Assembly (NCBI RefSeq): GCF_014652435.1
Contig: NZ_BMYU01000001.1
Coordinates: forward strand, 248,001 to 312,000
DNA: 64,000 bases
Source of the DNA: Cognatundibacterium squillarum
GTDB taxonomy: Bacteria; Pseudomonadota; Gammaproteobacteria; Burkholderiales; Burkholderiaceae_D
Direction: 5' to 3'
Notes under the pieces: model-generated
What the model saw: only the letters and a program-made list of their open reading frames with translations
Database searches by the model: none
Told to the model about the DNA's origin: nothing
Made by a program: the position numbers and the translations under genes
Shown: piece by piece, positions 53,861 to 64,000 of the stretch
How the letters are laid out: every line of letters starts with the position of its first letter
Position numbering within the stretch: position 1 is the first letter of the stretch

Positions 53861-55115
53861 TGGCGTCCTGCGGTTTAACAAAATAATCGTGCAAGCTGAT
53901 CAGCAAACCCGTCTCAATACGTTTTTCTATGAACGCGGAAAAATGGCTGCCATGCATGGGTTCATACACAAACAAGCGATAGACATCCGCCATAGTCAGC
54001 TCTTTCGGATTCAGCGTCAGCATCCAGAATTCCTGCGGTCCTTCGGATAACTTCAGCCATGCTGCGGCACTTGCTGCAGAAACTTCGGGGACGACACGTG
54101 CTACCCATTTTTTTTCTGCCATCCGTTCCAGCAGATTTTCAATTTCATCCAGACCAAACCGCGTTGCTGAACGCAATTGCGTCAGACTCAGCATGGCCTG
54201 ATGATCCTGCTCACGGGCTTTCACCAGCAGCCCAAGCAGTTGCATCGCATCGTCAAAAGCGCTGCCCGGCGCGGGCACGTGCCACCAGCGTTCAAAGCGT
54301 ACAACGGGTAAAGACGCAGCAATTACAGCGCCGATCAGCGTAATCATCCAGGACAAATAAATCCAGACCAGAAAGATCGGAATAGCAGCTAACGCACCGT
54401 AGACCATGGTGTACGTCGGGAAATGCGTAACAAACAAAGCGAATCCACGCTTGGCAATTTCAAATGCGCACGATGCGACAAAACCGCCCCATGCTGCATC
54501 ACGCCAGTCCACGCTGCGGTTCGGGACTGTCGTATACAGCAAGGTATAAGCACCCATCGTGAACAAAATCGAAATCGCGGTATACGCAACACCGCCGATA
54601 AAAGGAAGTGTCCCAACCACACCACTGGTTGCAGTAAACAAATAAGAAGTGACTGATATCGAAGCACCGATCAGCAACGGCCCCAGCGTCACAATGGCCC
54701 AGTACACCAGCAAACTTTGAAAAAACGGGCGCGGCCGTTTTACCTGCCATATCTGATTGAATGCTTTATCAATCATGGCCATGGTAGCGATGGCAGTAAA
54801 CATCAGCATCACACCGCTGACTGCAGACAGGCGCGTTGCCTTCGTTGCGAACTGGGTTAAATAACCGAGAATCGTATTCGCAAACGCTTTCGGCATCAGA
54901 TTCTGGACGAAATATGCTTCGAGCGACGTGCGGAAAGTATTGAATAACGGAAAGGCGGTAAAGATAGCCAGTGCCACCGTAATAATCGGCACGATGGCCA
55001 GCACAGAAGTCATGGTAAGACTGCCTGCCACCTGCGTCAGTCTGCCTTCACGCAAACGGCGCAATCCGAATTTCAGCAGGTTTTGAGTTTGTCGCCAGCT
55101 AATCAAGCGCATCAT
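53835..55115 (-). CDS. YihY/BrkB-family inner-membrane protein
   Basis: A 426-residue membrane protein. Six hydrophobic segments span about 35-285. The family pattern runs from RLTQVAGSLTMTSVLAIVPI through FNQIWQVKRPRPFFQSLLVYWAI to GALAAIPIFLVWIYLSWMITLIGA. A cytoplasmic C-terminal region of about 140 residues looks winged-helix-like. Earlier names such as ribonuclease BN are wrong for this group, whose role is not settled. It overlaps the downstream GNAT gene and is divergent from the WrbA-like gene. Confidence 0.9.
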   Translation of the reverse strand: MMRLISWRQTQNLLKFGLRRLREGRLTQVAGSLTMTSVLAIVPIITVALAIFTAFPLFNTFRTSLEAYFVQNLMPKAFANTILGYLTQFATKATRLSAVSGVMLMFTAIATMAMIDKAFNQIWQVKRPRPFFQSLLVYWAIVTLGPLLIGASISVTSYLFTATSGVVGTLPFIGGVAYTAISILFTMGAYTLLYTTVPNRSVDWRDAAWGGFVASCAFEIAKRGFALFVTHFPTYTMVYGALAAIPIFLVWIYLSWMITLIGAVIAASLPVVRFERWWHVPAPGSAFDDAMQLLGLLVKAREQDHQAMLSLTQLRSATRFGLDEIENLLERMAEKKWVARVVPEVSAASAAAWLKLSEGPQEFWMLTLNPKELTMADVYRLFVYEPMHGSHFSAFIEKRIETGLLISLHDYFVKPQDANEIYPHPQ

Positions 55116-55151
55116 ATTCTTTTTCAGTCATACACTGCGCTATTTTAATAA

Positions 55152-56185
<1,034 letters not shown>

Positions 56186-56188
56186 ACA

Positions 56189-57619
56189 ATGACGCAAGGC
56201 TCACTGCTTTACACAGATTTTCTGGCCGCATGCCGCGCGGTATGCGGAGAACAATTCGTCATCACCGATACTGCAGAGAAACAGATTTTTGAATCCGAAT
56301 GGCGCGGACGTCAGAAAGGCGATGCACTTGCCGTTGTCTTGCCCGCTTCAACGCGTGAAGTCGCCGACATTGTCCGACTATGCCGCGATGCAAATGTCGC
56401 CATTGTTCCGCAAGGCGGCAATACAGGTTTAGTGCTTGGTAGCATCCCCACTGCGCCGCAAACTGCAATTATCCTCTCAACCCGCCGCCTGAACCGGGTT
56501 CGTCAGCTTGATTCTGATGGAAATACCCTGATTGCCGAAGCGGGCTGCACGCTCGCAGCCATTCAGCAAGCGGCTGCAGAGGTCAATCGACTATTTCCGC
56601 TGTCACTGGCATCAGAGGGAAGCTGCACCATCGGTGGCAATTTATCGACGAATGCTGGCGGCACCGCCGTACTGCGTTATGGAAATACACGCGATCTCTG
56701 TCTGGGGCTGGAAGTGGTCACGGCTAACGGGGAAATCCTGACCCAGTTACATGGCTTACGCAAAGACAATACCGGCTATGACCTGAAACAGTGGTTCATC
56801 GGTGCAGAAGGAACACTGGGCATCATTACCGCCGCCGTTCTGAAACTGTATCCGCAACCGCGCAGCCGCTGCACAGCATTGCTGGCGGTGCAGTCGGCGG
56901 AAGATGCCTTACACATTTTGCGGCTTGCGGGAGATCAGTTCGGCCCAGCGCTGACGACATTTGAACTCATTTCCCGCGTTTGCACGGATCTGGTTCTGCA
57001 GCATATTCCCGGTACCCGCGCAGTATTTGCACAGCCTTATCCGTACCAGATTTTGCTGGAAATTTCTGATTTTCACCCTTCTGCACATACTGCGGCGGTC
57101 TGGGAAGACTTTCAGCAAAACCTGATTCAGGCAAATTTGCTGGCAGACGGTGTACTTGCCACATCGGTAGCGCAGGCAGATGCCTTCTGGAAGTTGCGTG
57201 AATCCATTTCAGAAGCGCAGGCAAAAGCCGGACGGAATCTCAAGCATGATATCGCCGTACCGGTCAGCCGCATCCCTGAATTTATTAAACAAACAGAACA
57301 CCTGCTGTCCAGCCGATGCCCGGGTGCGCAAGTCGTGTGCTTCGGTCATATGGGGGACGGTAATCTGCATTTTAATGTCAGTACCCAAGCCGTAGACCGC
57401 CAACTGACGCCGGATGCGCTGAATGATGAAGGAGTCAGTCGTCTGATTCATGATCAGGTTCATGTGTTTGGTGGTTCATTTTCTGCAGAACACGGAATCG
57501 GTGCGATGAAGCGCGACGACATGCTGCGTTATAAGTCAGAAACCGCACTTTCCCTGATGCGTGCCGTCAAGCAGGCGCTGGACCCTGCTGGTATGATGAA
57601 TCCGGGCAAAATTTTGTAA
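56189..57619 (+). CDS. FAD-linked D-2-hydroxyacid dehydrogenase (GlcD / D2HGDH type)
   Basis: A 476-residue flavoenzyme of the PCMH-type FAD family. The FAD-binding part includes VAIVPQGGNTGLVLGSIPTA and GSCTIGGNLSTNAGGTAVLRYG (FAD pyrophosphate region), followed by GLRKDNTGYDLKQWFIGAEGTLG. The C-terminal substrate domain has CFGHMGDGNLHFNV and EHGIGAMKRDDM. This set matches D-2-hydroxyglutarate, D-lactate and glycolate dehydrogenases; the exact substrate cannot be told by eye. It starts three bases after the DUF2069 gene and is probably in the same transcript. Confidence 0.9.
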   Translation: MTQGSLLYTDFLAACRAVCGEQFVITDTAEKQIFESEWRGRQKGDALAVVLPASTREVADIVRLCRDANVAIVPQGGNTGLVLGSIPTAPQTAIILSTRRLNRVRQLDSDGNTLIAEAGCTLAAIQQAAAEVNRLFPLSLASEGSCTIGGNLSTNAGGTAVLRYGNTRDLCLGLEVVTANGEILTQLHGLRKDNTGYDLKQWFIGAEGTLGIITAAVLKLYPQPRSRCTALLAVQSAEDALHILRLAGDQFGPALTTFELISRVCTDLVLQHIPGTRAVFAQPYPYQILLEISDFHPSAHTAAVWEDFQQNLIQANLLADGVLATSVAQADAFWKLRESISEAQAKAGRNLKHDIAVPVSRIPEFIKQTEHLLSSRCPGAQVVCFGHMGDGNLHFNVSTQAVDRQLTPDALNDEGVSRLIHDQVHVFGGSFSAEHGIGAMKRDDMLRYKSETALSLMRAVKQALDPAGMMNPGKIL

Positions 57620-57634
57620 TATATTTAAATTTCC

Positions 57635-58102
57635 ATGAAAGTAAGATCCCTGTTATTGCATAGCGTGGCACTCAGCCTCATGTTTGTGCTGCCGCCACTG
57701 TCAGCGCAGGCAGATATCATGCGCTGCGAAAAAAACGGACAAGTCATTTACCAGCATGATGCCTGCCCGAAAGGTACCAACTCACTCGGTCAGCTGAAGC
57801 CCTTACCTGCGCCCTCCGAAAAACAGAAAAAGGAAGCGCGCAGACAAGCCGATCAGGACAAAAAACAAACCGAGCAAATGCGGAATCAGCGTCTGAAACG
57901 TGAAGAAAAAACAGATCGCGAGATCCGGCGTGCTGTCGCCAGCTCAGAAAAAGCCCGAGTGTTATGTGACAAAGCAAAATTGCGGGTGAAATGGGCGGAA
58001 GAAGATTTGCGCGGCGCGGGACCAAAACAGGAAAACAAGGCGCGTCAGAAATTACGTCGGGAAAAAGAAAAAGCCGAACTGAGCTGTAAAAACCCGCGCT
58101 GA
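57635..58102 (+). CDS. DUF4124-type exported protein
   Basis: A 155-residue exported protein. The signal peptide ends SAQA near residue 27. A short DUF4124-like domain follows (DIMRCEKNGQVIYQHDACPKG), with a conserved cysteine pair. The remaining 90 residues are a highly charged Lys/Arg/Glu-rich helix, probably coiled. DUF4124 proteins are common in beta- and gammaproteobacteria with no known role. It lies 16 bases after the FAD-dehydrogenase gene. Confidence 0.8.
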   Translation: MKVRSLLLHSVALSLMFVLPPLSAQADIMRCEKNGQVIYQHDACPKGTNSLGQLKPLPAPSEKQKKEARRQADQDKKQTEQMRNQRLKREEKTDREIRRAVASSEKARVLCDKAKLRVKWAEEDLRGAGPKQENKARQKLRREKEKAELSCKNPR

Positions 58103-58213
58103 CAAGCTCACTTCTTCGGCATTCATCCCCGCCGTTAAGTCATTTTTTGTATCTCTGAAATATATTGCCAGCTGGCGCATAATGATTCTGTCTTTTTCAA
58201 GAATGGAAATTTT

Positions 58214-59314
58214 ATGCAAAGCCAGCTGTTCACGCCGTTTCAACTGGGCAAACTCACCTTACCTAACCGCATCATCATCGCGCCGATGTGCCAGTACTCA
58301 GCGCAAGATGGTTTTCCGTCTGACTGGCATTTAATGCATCTCGGCGCAATGTCGCATTCCGGCGCGGGTTTGCTGATTCTGGAAGCAACGGCCGTTGAAG
58401 CGCGCGGCCGTATTTCACCACTCGATCTGGGTATCTGGTCTGACGCGCATGCTGAATCACTGAAAGATCTGGTAACCCGCTTGCGCCAGTATTCTGCGAT
58501 GCCACTGGCAATTCAGCTTGCACATGCAGGACGCAAGGCTTCCAGCGCTGCCCCCTGGAATGGCGGACAACTACTGAATACCGATCAGGGTGGCTGGCAA
58601 ACTGTTGCGCCATCGGCGATTCCACACTATGCCCATGATGCTGCTCCACATGCACTGACGCTGGGTGATATCCAGGAAGTTCGTCAGGCATTTACGGACG
58701 CTGCGCGTCGTGCTGTCGCAGCGGGATTCGACAGCATAGAACTGCATGCGGCGCACGGGTACCTGCTGCATCAGTTCATGTCTCCCCTGTCCAATCAGCG
58801 TACGGATCAGTATGGCGGCAGCCTGGAAAACCGTCTGCGCCTGACGCTGGAAATTTTTGACGACATGAAACGCGTCATTCCGGCTGACTACCCTCTGGGC
58901 ATTCGCATTTCAGCAAGCGACTGGGCTGATGGCGGCTGGGATCTGGAAGGCAGCCTGATTCTGACGAAAGAACTGGAAAAACGCGGCTGCGCGTTTATTC
59001 ATGTATCCAGTGGTGGCCTTTCCGCGCAACAGAAAATCCCGTTAGAACCGGGTTATCAGGTACCGTTTGCTAAAGCGATCAAAGCCGTCACCAGCATGCC
59101 GGTGATTGCCGTCGGTCTGATTACAGAGGCTAAACAAGCCGAACAAATCTTGCAGGAGCAGGAAGCAGACCTGATCGGCGTTGCCCGCGTCATGCTTTAT
59201 AACCCGCACTGGCCATGGCACGCAGCGGCGGAGCTTGGCGCTGGCATTCATGCACCACGTCAGTACTGGCGCTCGCAGCCACGCGAAGTAAAAGATTTGT
59301 TTATCGGGATGTAA
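58214..59314 (+). CDS. namA: Old-yellow-enzyme family NADH:flavin oxidoreductase (NamA/YqjM class)
   Basis: A 366-residue FMN-dependent TIM-barrel ene-reductase. APMCQYSAQDG is the class III/thermophilic-like OYE signature, followed by HAGRKASSAAPW and HAAHGYLLHQFMSPLSNQRTD with GGSLENR. The second half has VIAVGLITEAKQAEQIL and ADLIGVARVML. Such enzymes reduce C=C bonds conjugated to carbonyls and help against reactive electrophiles. Length is typical. A leader of 112 bases separates it from the DUF4124 gene, and a hairpin and element copy D follow. Confidence 0.93.
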   Translation: MQSQLFTPFQLGKLTLPNRIIIAPMCQYSAQDGFPSDWHLMHLGAMSHSGAGLLILEATAVEARGRISPLDLGIWSDAHAESLKDLVTRLRQYSAMPLAIQLAHAGRKASSAAPWNGGQLLNTDQGGWQTVAPSAIPHYAHDAAPHALTLGDIQEVRQAFTDAARRAVAAGFDSIELHAAHGYLLHQFMSPLSNQRTDQYGGSLENRLRLTLEIFDDMKRVIPADYPLGIRISASDWADGGWDLEGSLILTKELEKRGCAFIHVSSGGLSAQQKIPLEPGYQVPFAKAIKAVTSMPVIAVGLITEAKQAEQILQEQEADLIGVARVMLYNPHWPWHAAAELGAGIHAPRQYWRSQPREVKDLFIGM

Positions 59315-59326
59315 GCTTAAAAACAC

Positions 59327-59357
59327 TGAGCCTGACCCGACTATGAAGTCAGGCTCA
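59327..59357 (+). terminator. Hairpin after the OYE gene
   Basis: TGAGCCTGAC (59327-59336) pairs perfectly with GTCAGGCTCA (59348-59357), starting 12 bases after the stop. There is no T-run, so termination efficiency is uncertain. Confidence 0.6.
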
Positions 59358-59411
59358 GAACCGCCCTCAGTGTTGGAAACAGTCTGAAACTGTCTGAAAT
59401 CACCCAAAAAT

Positions 59412-59501
59412 GCCTGAAATGCGCAGTTCTGCATAGCGATCTGGCGGTCGTCGGCAGAAAGTCCGGCTCTCCGAAAATCGCAAATGCGGATTTTTGCACA
59501 A
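59412..59501 (+). repeat. Dispersed 90-base intergenic element, copy D
   Basis: The left unit ATGCGCAGTTCTGCATAG begins at 59419, the core GTCGGCAGAAAGTCCGG lies at 59450-59466, and the right unit ATGCGGATTTTTGCACAA begins at 59484, 65 bases after the left unit. Here the right unit is nearly identical to a left unit, which makes the internal direct repeat clear. It lies between convergent genes. Confidence 0.85.
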
Positions 59502-59572
59502 TGCTTGTCCGTCATCCGCGATAACCGGTACACCTTCCCTGCCCGTCTGCTTTCGCCATGCTGCAATAAAGA

Positions 59573-59602
59573 AAAACGGCCATCATTGCAGATGGCCGTT
59601 TT
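59573..59602. terminator. Bidirectional terminator near the SPFH gene 3' end
   Basis: AAAACGGCCATC pairs with GATGGCCGTTTT around ATTGCA. Confidence 0.88.
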
Positions 59603-59655
59603 CTGTTTGTCGATACTACGGGTAACTAACGAGCTTTCCTGTGTCGCTGACAGCC

Positions 59656-60582
59656 TTACTGCGCTTTGCCGTTCTGCTTCAGCACCTGCATCGCGCTGGC
59701 TAACAAACTACTCATATCCCCGAAGTTTCCGGGAACAATCAGGCTATTGTTAGTTTTTGCCAGTTTGCCGAAGGCTTCCACATATTGCTCGGCGACTTTC
59801 AGATTCATCGCATCGCTGCCACCCGGCTGTTGAATTGCCGAAGCGGTAACACGCAAAGCTTCTGCACTGGCTTGTGCAATTGCCAGAATCGCGGCGGCCT
59901 CACCTTCAGCACGGTTAATCGCTGCTTGTTTTTCACCTTCAGACTTTGCAATCGCCGCCTCACGTTCGCCGCTGGCCAGATTGATTTGCTCCTGCTTACG
60001 ACCTTCAGAAGCGGCAATCAAAGCCCGCTTTTCACGTTCAGCAGTGATCTGTGCCTGCATTGCATGCAAAATCTCTTTCGGCGGTGTTAAATCCTTGATT
60101 TCATAGCGCAACACCTTCACACCCCAGTTCGCCGCTGACTCATCAATCGCATTCACCACGGTGGTGTTGATGTGATCACGTTCTTCAAACGTTTTATCCA
60201 GCTCCATCCGGCCAACGACAGAACGCAGGGTTGTCTGCGCCAGTTGCGTGATCGCAGCGATATAGTTGGATGAACCGTAAGAAGCGCGCATCGGATCTGT
60301 GACCTGAAAATACAGAATACCGTCAACCTGAAGCTGCGTATTGTCTTTGGTGATACAGACCTGTGGCGGCACATCCAGCGGGATTTCTTTCAGCACGTGC
60401 TTATATGCAATACGGTCAATAAACGGCATCACGATATTCAGACCCGGCCCCAGCGTGGAATGGTATTTCCCCAGCCGCTCCACCACCCAGGCATGCTGCT
60501 GCGGAACGACGTTGACGGTTTTCATCGCGAACACAATCACGACAAATAAAATGATCAGCGCAACAACACCAAAACCTTCCAT
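59656..60582 (-). CDS. SPFH/Band 7 protein, QmcA/stomatin type
   Basis: A 308-residue membrane-anchored scaffold. A single N-terminal transmembrane segment (about 5-22) is followed by the Band 7 domain (VPQQHAWVVERLGKYHSTL to IKDLTPPKEILHAMQ), an EK-rich coiled coil (AQITAEREKRALIAASEGRK), and a C-terminal region. SPFH proteins form oligomeric cages or microdomains and, with NfeD partners, contribute to membrane quality control. It lies 33 bases downstream of the NfeD gene in the same transcript. Confidence 0.92.
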   Translation of the reverse strand: MEGFGVVALIILFVVIVFAMKTVNVVPQQHAWVVERLGKYHSTLGPGLNIVMPFIDRIAYKHVLKEIPLDVPPQVCITKDNTQLQVDGILYFQVTDPMRASYGSSNYIAAITQLAQTTLRSVVGRMELDKTFEERDHINTTVVNAIDESAANWGVKVLRYEIKDLTPPKEILHAMQAQITAEREKRALIAASEGRKQEQINLASGEREAAIAKSEGEKQAAINRAEGEAAAILAIAQASAEALRVTASAIQQPGGSDAMNLKVAEQYVEAFGKLAKTNNSLIVPGNFGDMSSLLASAMQVLKQNGKAQ

Positions 60583-60615
60583 GAAAACCTCCGTATAACG
60601 ATTTATAGGCCCTGA

Positions 60616-61038
60616 TTACGAACGGACGACCAGGGTATTACCACGCACTTCTTCAATCAGAAAATTGCCTGCTACCGGATGCCCTGCCAGAAGTTCCACA
60701 TCCCACTGACATCCGCGATGGCAGGCTCGGGTGACAAAGCGTCCATTGCCGATATCCCGCCATTCATCGACACGGATTACCTGACCAATATCCAGAGAAT
60801 TTTCCGTATCTGACGATTTTGCTGTGCTTTGCGGCCGGATCTTGTTTAGCATGGTCACTGCAGAAGCCGCCACAAATGCGGCAACAATGATTTGTGGCGC
60901 CAGTCCGGCACCCGCATACGCTGCAATTCCGCCGGCAACAAAACCAATCGCCACCATCAGCAAGTAAAAGGTTCCGGTCAGTATTTCTGCAATCAGCAGA
61001 ATGCCGGTCAGTACGCCCCACCACATCCAGTCAGCCAT
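60616..61038 (-). CDS. NfeD-family membrane protein
   Basis: A 140-residue protein. Two or three hydrophobic segments at about 5-60 precede a small OB-fold domain (IGQVIRVDEWRDIGNGRFVT to FLIEEVRGNTLVVRS). This is the short NfeD form without the serine protease domain. It partners the SPFH protein encoded just downstream; in known cases the pair sits in one membrane complex. The final VEEVRGNTL-like ending is typical. Confidence 0.88.
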   Translation of the reverse strand: MADWMWWGVLTGILLIAEILTGTFYLLMVAIGFVAGGIAAYAGAGLAPQIIVAAFVAASAVTMLNKIRPQSTAKSSDTENSLDIGQVIRVDEWRDIGNGRFVTRACHRGCQWDVELLAGHPVAGNFLIEEVRGNTLVVRS

Positions 61039-61138
61039 GATTTTCTCCTTGTCGAAGTCTTGCCATTCTTGGTTATTGTGTACATTTCTGCACCGGTAAT
61101 TTTGATCCTATTTCACCTGCTTTGCTTACGCGCATAAA

Positions 61139-61164
61139 AAAAGAGGCTCTTACGAGCCTCTTTT
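61139..61164. terminator. Bidirectional terminator between nfeD and ppsA
   Basis: AAAAGAGGCTC and GAGCCTCTTTT pair around TTAC, with an A-run before and T-rich sequence after. It mainly ends the ppsA transcript, which comes from the right on minus. Confidence 0.88.
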
Positions 61165-61184
61165 CTGTTCAGATTTACAACAAA

Positions 61185-63593
61185 TCACTTCGCTGCCAGT
61201 TTTTTCCATGTTTCAACAACGGAATCCGGATTCAGAGAAATCGATTCGATGCCTTCCTGCATCAGCCACTCGGCAAAATCAGGATGATCCGAAGGACCCT
61301 GACCGCAAATACCGACGTATTTACCGGCTGCGCGGCAAGCAGCGATCGCTTTCGACAGCAGCGCACGTACCGCCGGATCACGTTCATCAAAATCAGCTGC
61401 CAGCAATTCCATACCGGAATCACGGTCCAGACCCAGTGTCAGCTGTGTCAGGTCGTTAGAACCGATAGAGAAACCGTCGAAGTACTCAAGGAATTGTTCC
61501 GCCAGAATCGCGTTTGATGGCACTTCGCACATCATGATGACGCGCAAGCCATTTTCGCCACGTTTCAGGCCATTTTTTGCCAGCAGATCAATGACGCGTG
61601 CAGCCTGTGGCAAAGTACGCACGAATGGCACCATCAGTTCCACGTTGGTCAGACCCATTTCATCACGGACGCGGCGCATTGCCAGACATTCCATTTCAAA
61701 TGCGGCACCGAAATCTTGTGCAATGTAGCGCGCTGCGCCACGGAAGCCCAGCATCGGATTTTCTTCATCCGGTTCGTAGCGGGAACCACCAATCAGTTTT
61801 TTGTACTCATTGGATTTAAAGTCAGACAAACGCACGATGACTTTTTTCGGCCAGAACGCAGCAGCAATCGTTGCAACGCCCTCTGCCAGTTTGTCGACAT
61901 AAAACGCTTTCGGCGAAGCATGACCACGCGCCACAGATTCCACCGCTTTTTTGAGCGAAGGATCAATATTCGGGTATTCCAGAATGGCTTTCGGATGGAC
62001 GCCGATATTGTTATTAATGATGAATTCCAGGCGCGCCAGGCCAACACCTTCGTTTGGTACGGACTGGAAATCGAAAGCCAGTTGCGGGTTACCGACGTTC
62101 AGCATGATTTTTACCGGCAGCTCAGGCAGCTCACCGCGGACTTCCTCAGTGATTTCTGTTTCCAGCAAACCGTCGTAAATCTTACCTTCATCGCCTTCGG
62201 CACAGGATACGGTGACCAGCGTGCCGTCTTTCAGCATTTCTGTCGCATCGCCACAGCCAACCACTGCCGGCACACCCAGTTCGCGCGCAATAATCGCTGC
62301 ATGGCAGGTACGGCCGCCACGGTTAGTGACGATCGCGGATGCACGTTTCATGACCGGTTCCCAGTTCGGGTCTGTCATGTCAGCAACCAGAACATCACCT
62401 GGCTGTACACGTTCCATCTCAGACGGATCATTGATCACGCGCACCGGACCGGCACCGATTTTCTGACCGATCGCACGGCCTGAAGCCAGCACAGTACCAC
62501 TGCCTTTCAGACGGAATTTTTGCTGCGCGTCATGGGCTTTTTCCTGAGACTTCACAGTTTCAGGACGTGCCTGCAGGATGTACAGTTTGCCGTCACGGCC
62601 ATCTTTACCCCATTCGATATCCATCGGACGGCCATAGTGTTTCTCGATGATCACGGCATATTTTGCCAGTTCAACGATTTCACGGTCTTCCAGCGAATAG
62701 CGGTTACGCAGTTCGATTGGTACATCCACGGTTTTCACCGAGCGGCCAGCTTTGGCTTCGCCGGTGAATTCCATTTTGATCAGTTTGGAACCGATGTTTT
62801 TACGGATTACCGGCAGTTTGCCCAGTTCCAGCATCGGTTTGTGAACGTAGAATTCGTCAGGGTTAACCGCACCCTGCACCACGGTTTCACCCAGACCATA
62901 GCTCGAAGTGATGAATACCACATCTTTGAAACCGGATTCCGTATCGATGGTGAACATCACACCGGCAGCGCCAGTATCAGAGCGCACCATACGCTGAATA
63001 CCGGCGGACAGTGCAACTTCGGAGTGCGTGAAGCCTTTGTGAACGCGGTAAGAAATCGCACGGTCGTTATACAGCGACGCGAATACGTGTTTGATTGCTT
63101 CCAGCACGTTATCGATACCGACCACATTCAGGAAAGTTTCCTGCTGGCCTGCAAAGGATGCGTCAGGCAAATCTTCCGCTGTCGCAGAAGAACGCACCGC
63201 AAACGACACTTCACTTTCGGAGTCAGCTACCAGACGGTGATAAAAAGATTCGATTTCCGCCAGCAAACGTGGCTGGAACGGTGTTTCAACGATCCACTCA
63301 CGGATTTCCGCACCGGCTTTCGCCAATTCTTTCACGTCATCGATATCCAGCGATGCCAGACGTTGTTCGATTTTTTTTGCCAGAGAGCTTTCGCCGTCTT
63401 TGCTGTATTCGAGAAAATCACGGAAAGCTTGCGCTGTGGTGGCGAAACCACCCGGCACACGGACGCCGGCAGTTGCCAGCTGGCTGATCATTTCACCCAG
63501 CGAAGCATTTTTACCGCCAACCGACTCCACATCGGTCATCCTTAATTCTTCAAACGAAGCAACGTACACGGCTTCTTTTACTGCGTCAGACAT
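61185..63593 (-). CDS. ppsA: Phosphoenolpyruvate synthase
   Basis: An 802-residue enzyme converting pyruvate and ATP to PEP, AMP and phosphate in gluconeogenesis. The N-terminal pyruvate/PEP-binding ATP-grasp domain ([12 protein letters not shown], then [24 protein letters not shown]) is followed by the phosphohistidine domain with GGRTCHAAI near residue 425 (catalytic His) and the C-terminal PEP-utilising TIM barrel ending [17 protein letters not shown]. The Thr in GGRTCH is the residue that PpsR phosphorylates in E. coli. ppsR is divergent upstream. Confidence 0.97.
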   Translation of the reverse strand: MSDAVKEAVYVASFEELRMTDVESVGGKNASLGEMISQLATAGVRVPGGFATTAQAFRDFLEYSKDGESSLAKKIEQRLASLDIDDVKELAKAGAEIREWIVETPFQPRLLAEIESFYHRLVADSESEVSFAVRSSATAEDLPDASFAGQQETFLNVVGIDNVLEAIKHVFASLYNDRAISYRVHKGFTHSEVALSAGIQRMVRSDTGAAGVMFTIDTESGFKDVVFITSSYGLGETVVQGAVNPDEFYVHKPMLELGKLPVIRKNIGSKLIKMEFTGEAKAGRSVKTVDVPIELRNRYSLEDREIVELAKYAVIIEKHYGRPMDIEWGKDGRDGKLYILQARPETVKSQEKAHDAQQKFRLKGSGTVLASGRAIGQKIGAGPVRVINDPSEMERVQPGDVLVADMTDPNWEPVMKRASAIVTNRGGRTCHAAIIARELGVPAVVGCGDATEMLKDGTLVTVSCAEGDEGKIYDGLLETEITEEVRGELPELPVKIMLNVGNPQLAFDFQSVPNEGVGLARLEFIINNNIGVHPKAILEYPNIDPSLKKAVESVARGHASPKAFYVDKLAEGVATIAAAFWPKKVIVRLSDFKSNEYKKLIGGSRYEPDEENPMLGFRGAARYIAQDFGAAFEMECLAMRRVRDEMGLTNVELMVPFVRTLPQAARVIDLLAKNGLKRGENGLRVIMMCEVPSNAILAEQFLEYFDGFSIGSNDLTQLTLGLDRDSGMELLAADFDERDPAVRALLSKAIAACRAAGKYVGICGQGPSDHPDFAEWLMQEGIESISLNPDSVVETWKKLAAK

Positions 63594-63803
63594 AACAACC
63601 CCATTTTGATGATAAGAAATCTGTCTTAGCGCGATTTACATCATGCACCCGGAATATTTTTATTCTTGTTCGCACGGGGAACGATAAAATGCACTACTGT
63701 TGCTCCATTTTACATGCTGTACTGCAAAATTGATCTAGCCTAGAAAATATATTCGAGTAATTGTTTTCACCGAACACTTTCATTCTTTTTGACCTGATTC
63801 TGT

Positions 63804-64000
63804 ATGAACTCATCCGCTAACAGCACAATGCCCATCGCCAACCGTACCGTCTTTTTTGTTTCAGACGGTACCGGTATCACTGCGGAAACTTTCGGACATT
63901 CGGTCCTGACCCAGTTTGACATGAAATTCAAACAGGTGCGCCTGCCTTTTATCGATACGCTGGATAAGGCGCATGAGGCGGTACGTAAGATCAATGATGC
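63804..64000 (+). CDS. ppsR: PEP synthase regulatory protein PpsR (partial, C-terminus outside window)
   Basis: Open frame from the ATG at 63804 to the right edge, 65 codons. [20 protein letters not shown] is the signature of the DUF299 bifunctional kinase/phosphorylase family, whose members inactivate PEP synthase by ADP-dependent phosphorylation and reactivate it with phosphate. The gene is divergent from ppsA, as in many proteobacteria. The P-loop and remaining domain lie outside. An alternative start at the ATG at 63828 would remove eight poorly conserved residues. Confidence 0.92.
   Translation, partial: MNSSANSTMPIANRTVFFVSDGTGITAETFGHSVLTQFDMKFKQVRLPFIDTLDKAHEAVRKIND

Larger units (their letters stand above)
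59315..59655. other. Convergent intergenic region, 341 bases
   Basis: No gene. It holds a hairpin right after the oxidoreductase gene (59327-59357), a short run of CTGAAA repeats (about 59380-59420), copy D of the dispersed element (59412-59501), and a terminator at 59573-59602 for the convergent SPFH gene. Other bases show nothing recognisable. Confidence 0.7.

Noticed and set aside
62520-63545. A 341-codon open frame opposite ppsA.
   Set aside because: As with carB, it is an antisense shadow of a conserved gene; the composition (many Phe, His and Arg) is typical of such shadows.

Overview
The window looks like chromosomal DNA of a betaproteobacterium, most likely Burkholderiales and close to the Oxalobacteraceae. 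This rests on gene order (carA-carB-greA, divergent rlmE/yhbY, ftsH-folP-glmM, yicC-gmk-rpoZ-spoT, divergent ppsA/ppsR), on a methanolan-type exopolysaccharide (eps) locus, and on protein resemblance recalled from memory; no database was searched. Base composition looks balanced and even, and most of the window is core genome with short intergenic gaps.

Layout. 1-2011: the 5' part of a tyrosine recombinase gene, divergent from a KfrA-like coiled-coil DNA-binding protein. 2074-4586: ferrous iron uptake operon feoA-feoB plus a small Cys-rich membrane protein, behind a promoter overlapped by a Fur-box-like site. 4724-8170: a conserved hypothetical protein, a YbiT-type ABC-F ATPase, a GAF-domain protein and tRNA-Arg(TCT). 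8254-18858: a mostly minus-strand housekeeping block (glmM, folP, ftsH, rlmE, greA, carB, carA) with yhbY on plus. 18933-25002: a GlcG/HbpS-like protein, an NlpC/P60 peptidase, a patatin-like lipoprotein, a CpdB-like nucleotidase, a Sel1-repeat lipoprotein and a small exported unknown. 25523-28879: tRNA-Ser(TGA) and a coupled HDOD / PAS-GGDEF-EAL signalling pair. 29198-33753: hemW, rdgB, rph, a PP2C phosphatase and a Ser/Thr kinase, all on minus. 33876-40994: yicC, gmk, rpoZ, spoT, moaA, mobA and a cyclophilin lipoprotein on plus. 41077-52696: the exopolysaccharide locus. 52808-63593: a FemAB/GNAT-like protein, a YihY-family membrane protein, a WrbA-like flavoprotein, a DUF2069 protein, an FAD-linked dehydrogenase, a DUF4124 protein, an OYE-family oxidoreductase, an SPFH/NfeD pair and ppsA. 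ppsR starts at 63804 and runs off the window.

How the genes work together. The eps genes supply an initiating phosphoglycosyltransferase, glycosyltransferases, an acyltransferase, a Wzy-like polymerase, a Wzz/BY-kinase pair, an outer-membrane export protein and a secreted clan GH-A glycosidase. No flippase is visible, so the pathway is either incomplete here or finished elsewhere. Two signalling pairs, HDOD + GGDEF-EAL and Ser/Thr kinase + PP2C, sit among housekeeping genes. ppsR encodes the regulator of the enzyme encoded by ppsA.

The most unusual signal is a 90-base intergenic element present four times (5519-5608, 25264-25353, 39856-39945 inverted, 59412-59501). All four align without a gap, share a near-invariant core, and carry a degenerate direct repeat whose two units start exactly 65 bases apart in every copy. 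I do not recognise it as a named family. Other points of interest are the recombinase/KfrA module with TTACG motifs between its genes, a terminator-like hairpin in the ribosome-binding position of folP, a perfect 23-bp inverted repeat at 20165-20213, and a possibly leaderless wrbA-like gene. Several genes (carA, yicC, the cyclophilin gene, the GGDEF-EAL gene) appear to start at TTG.
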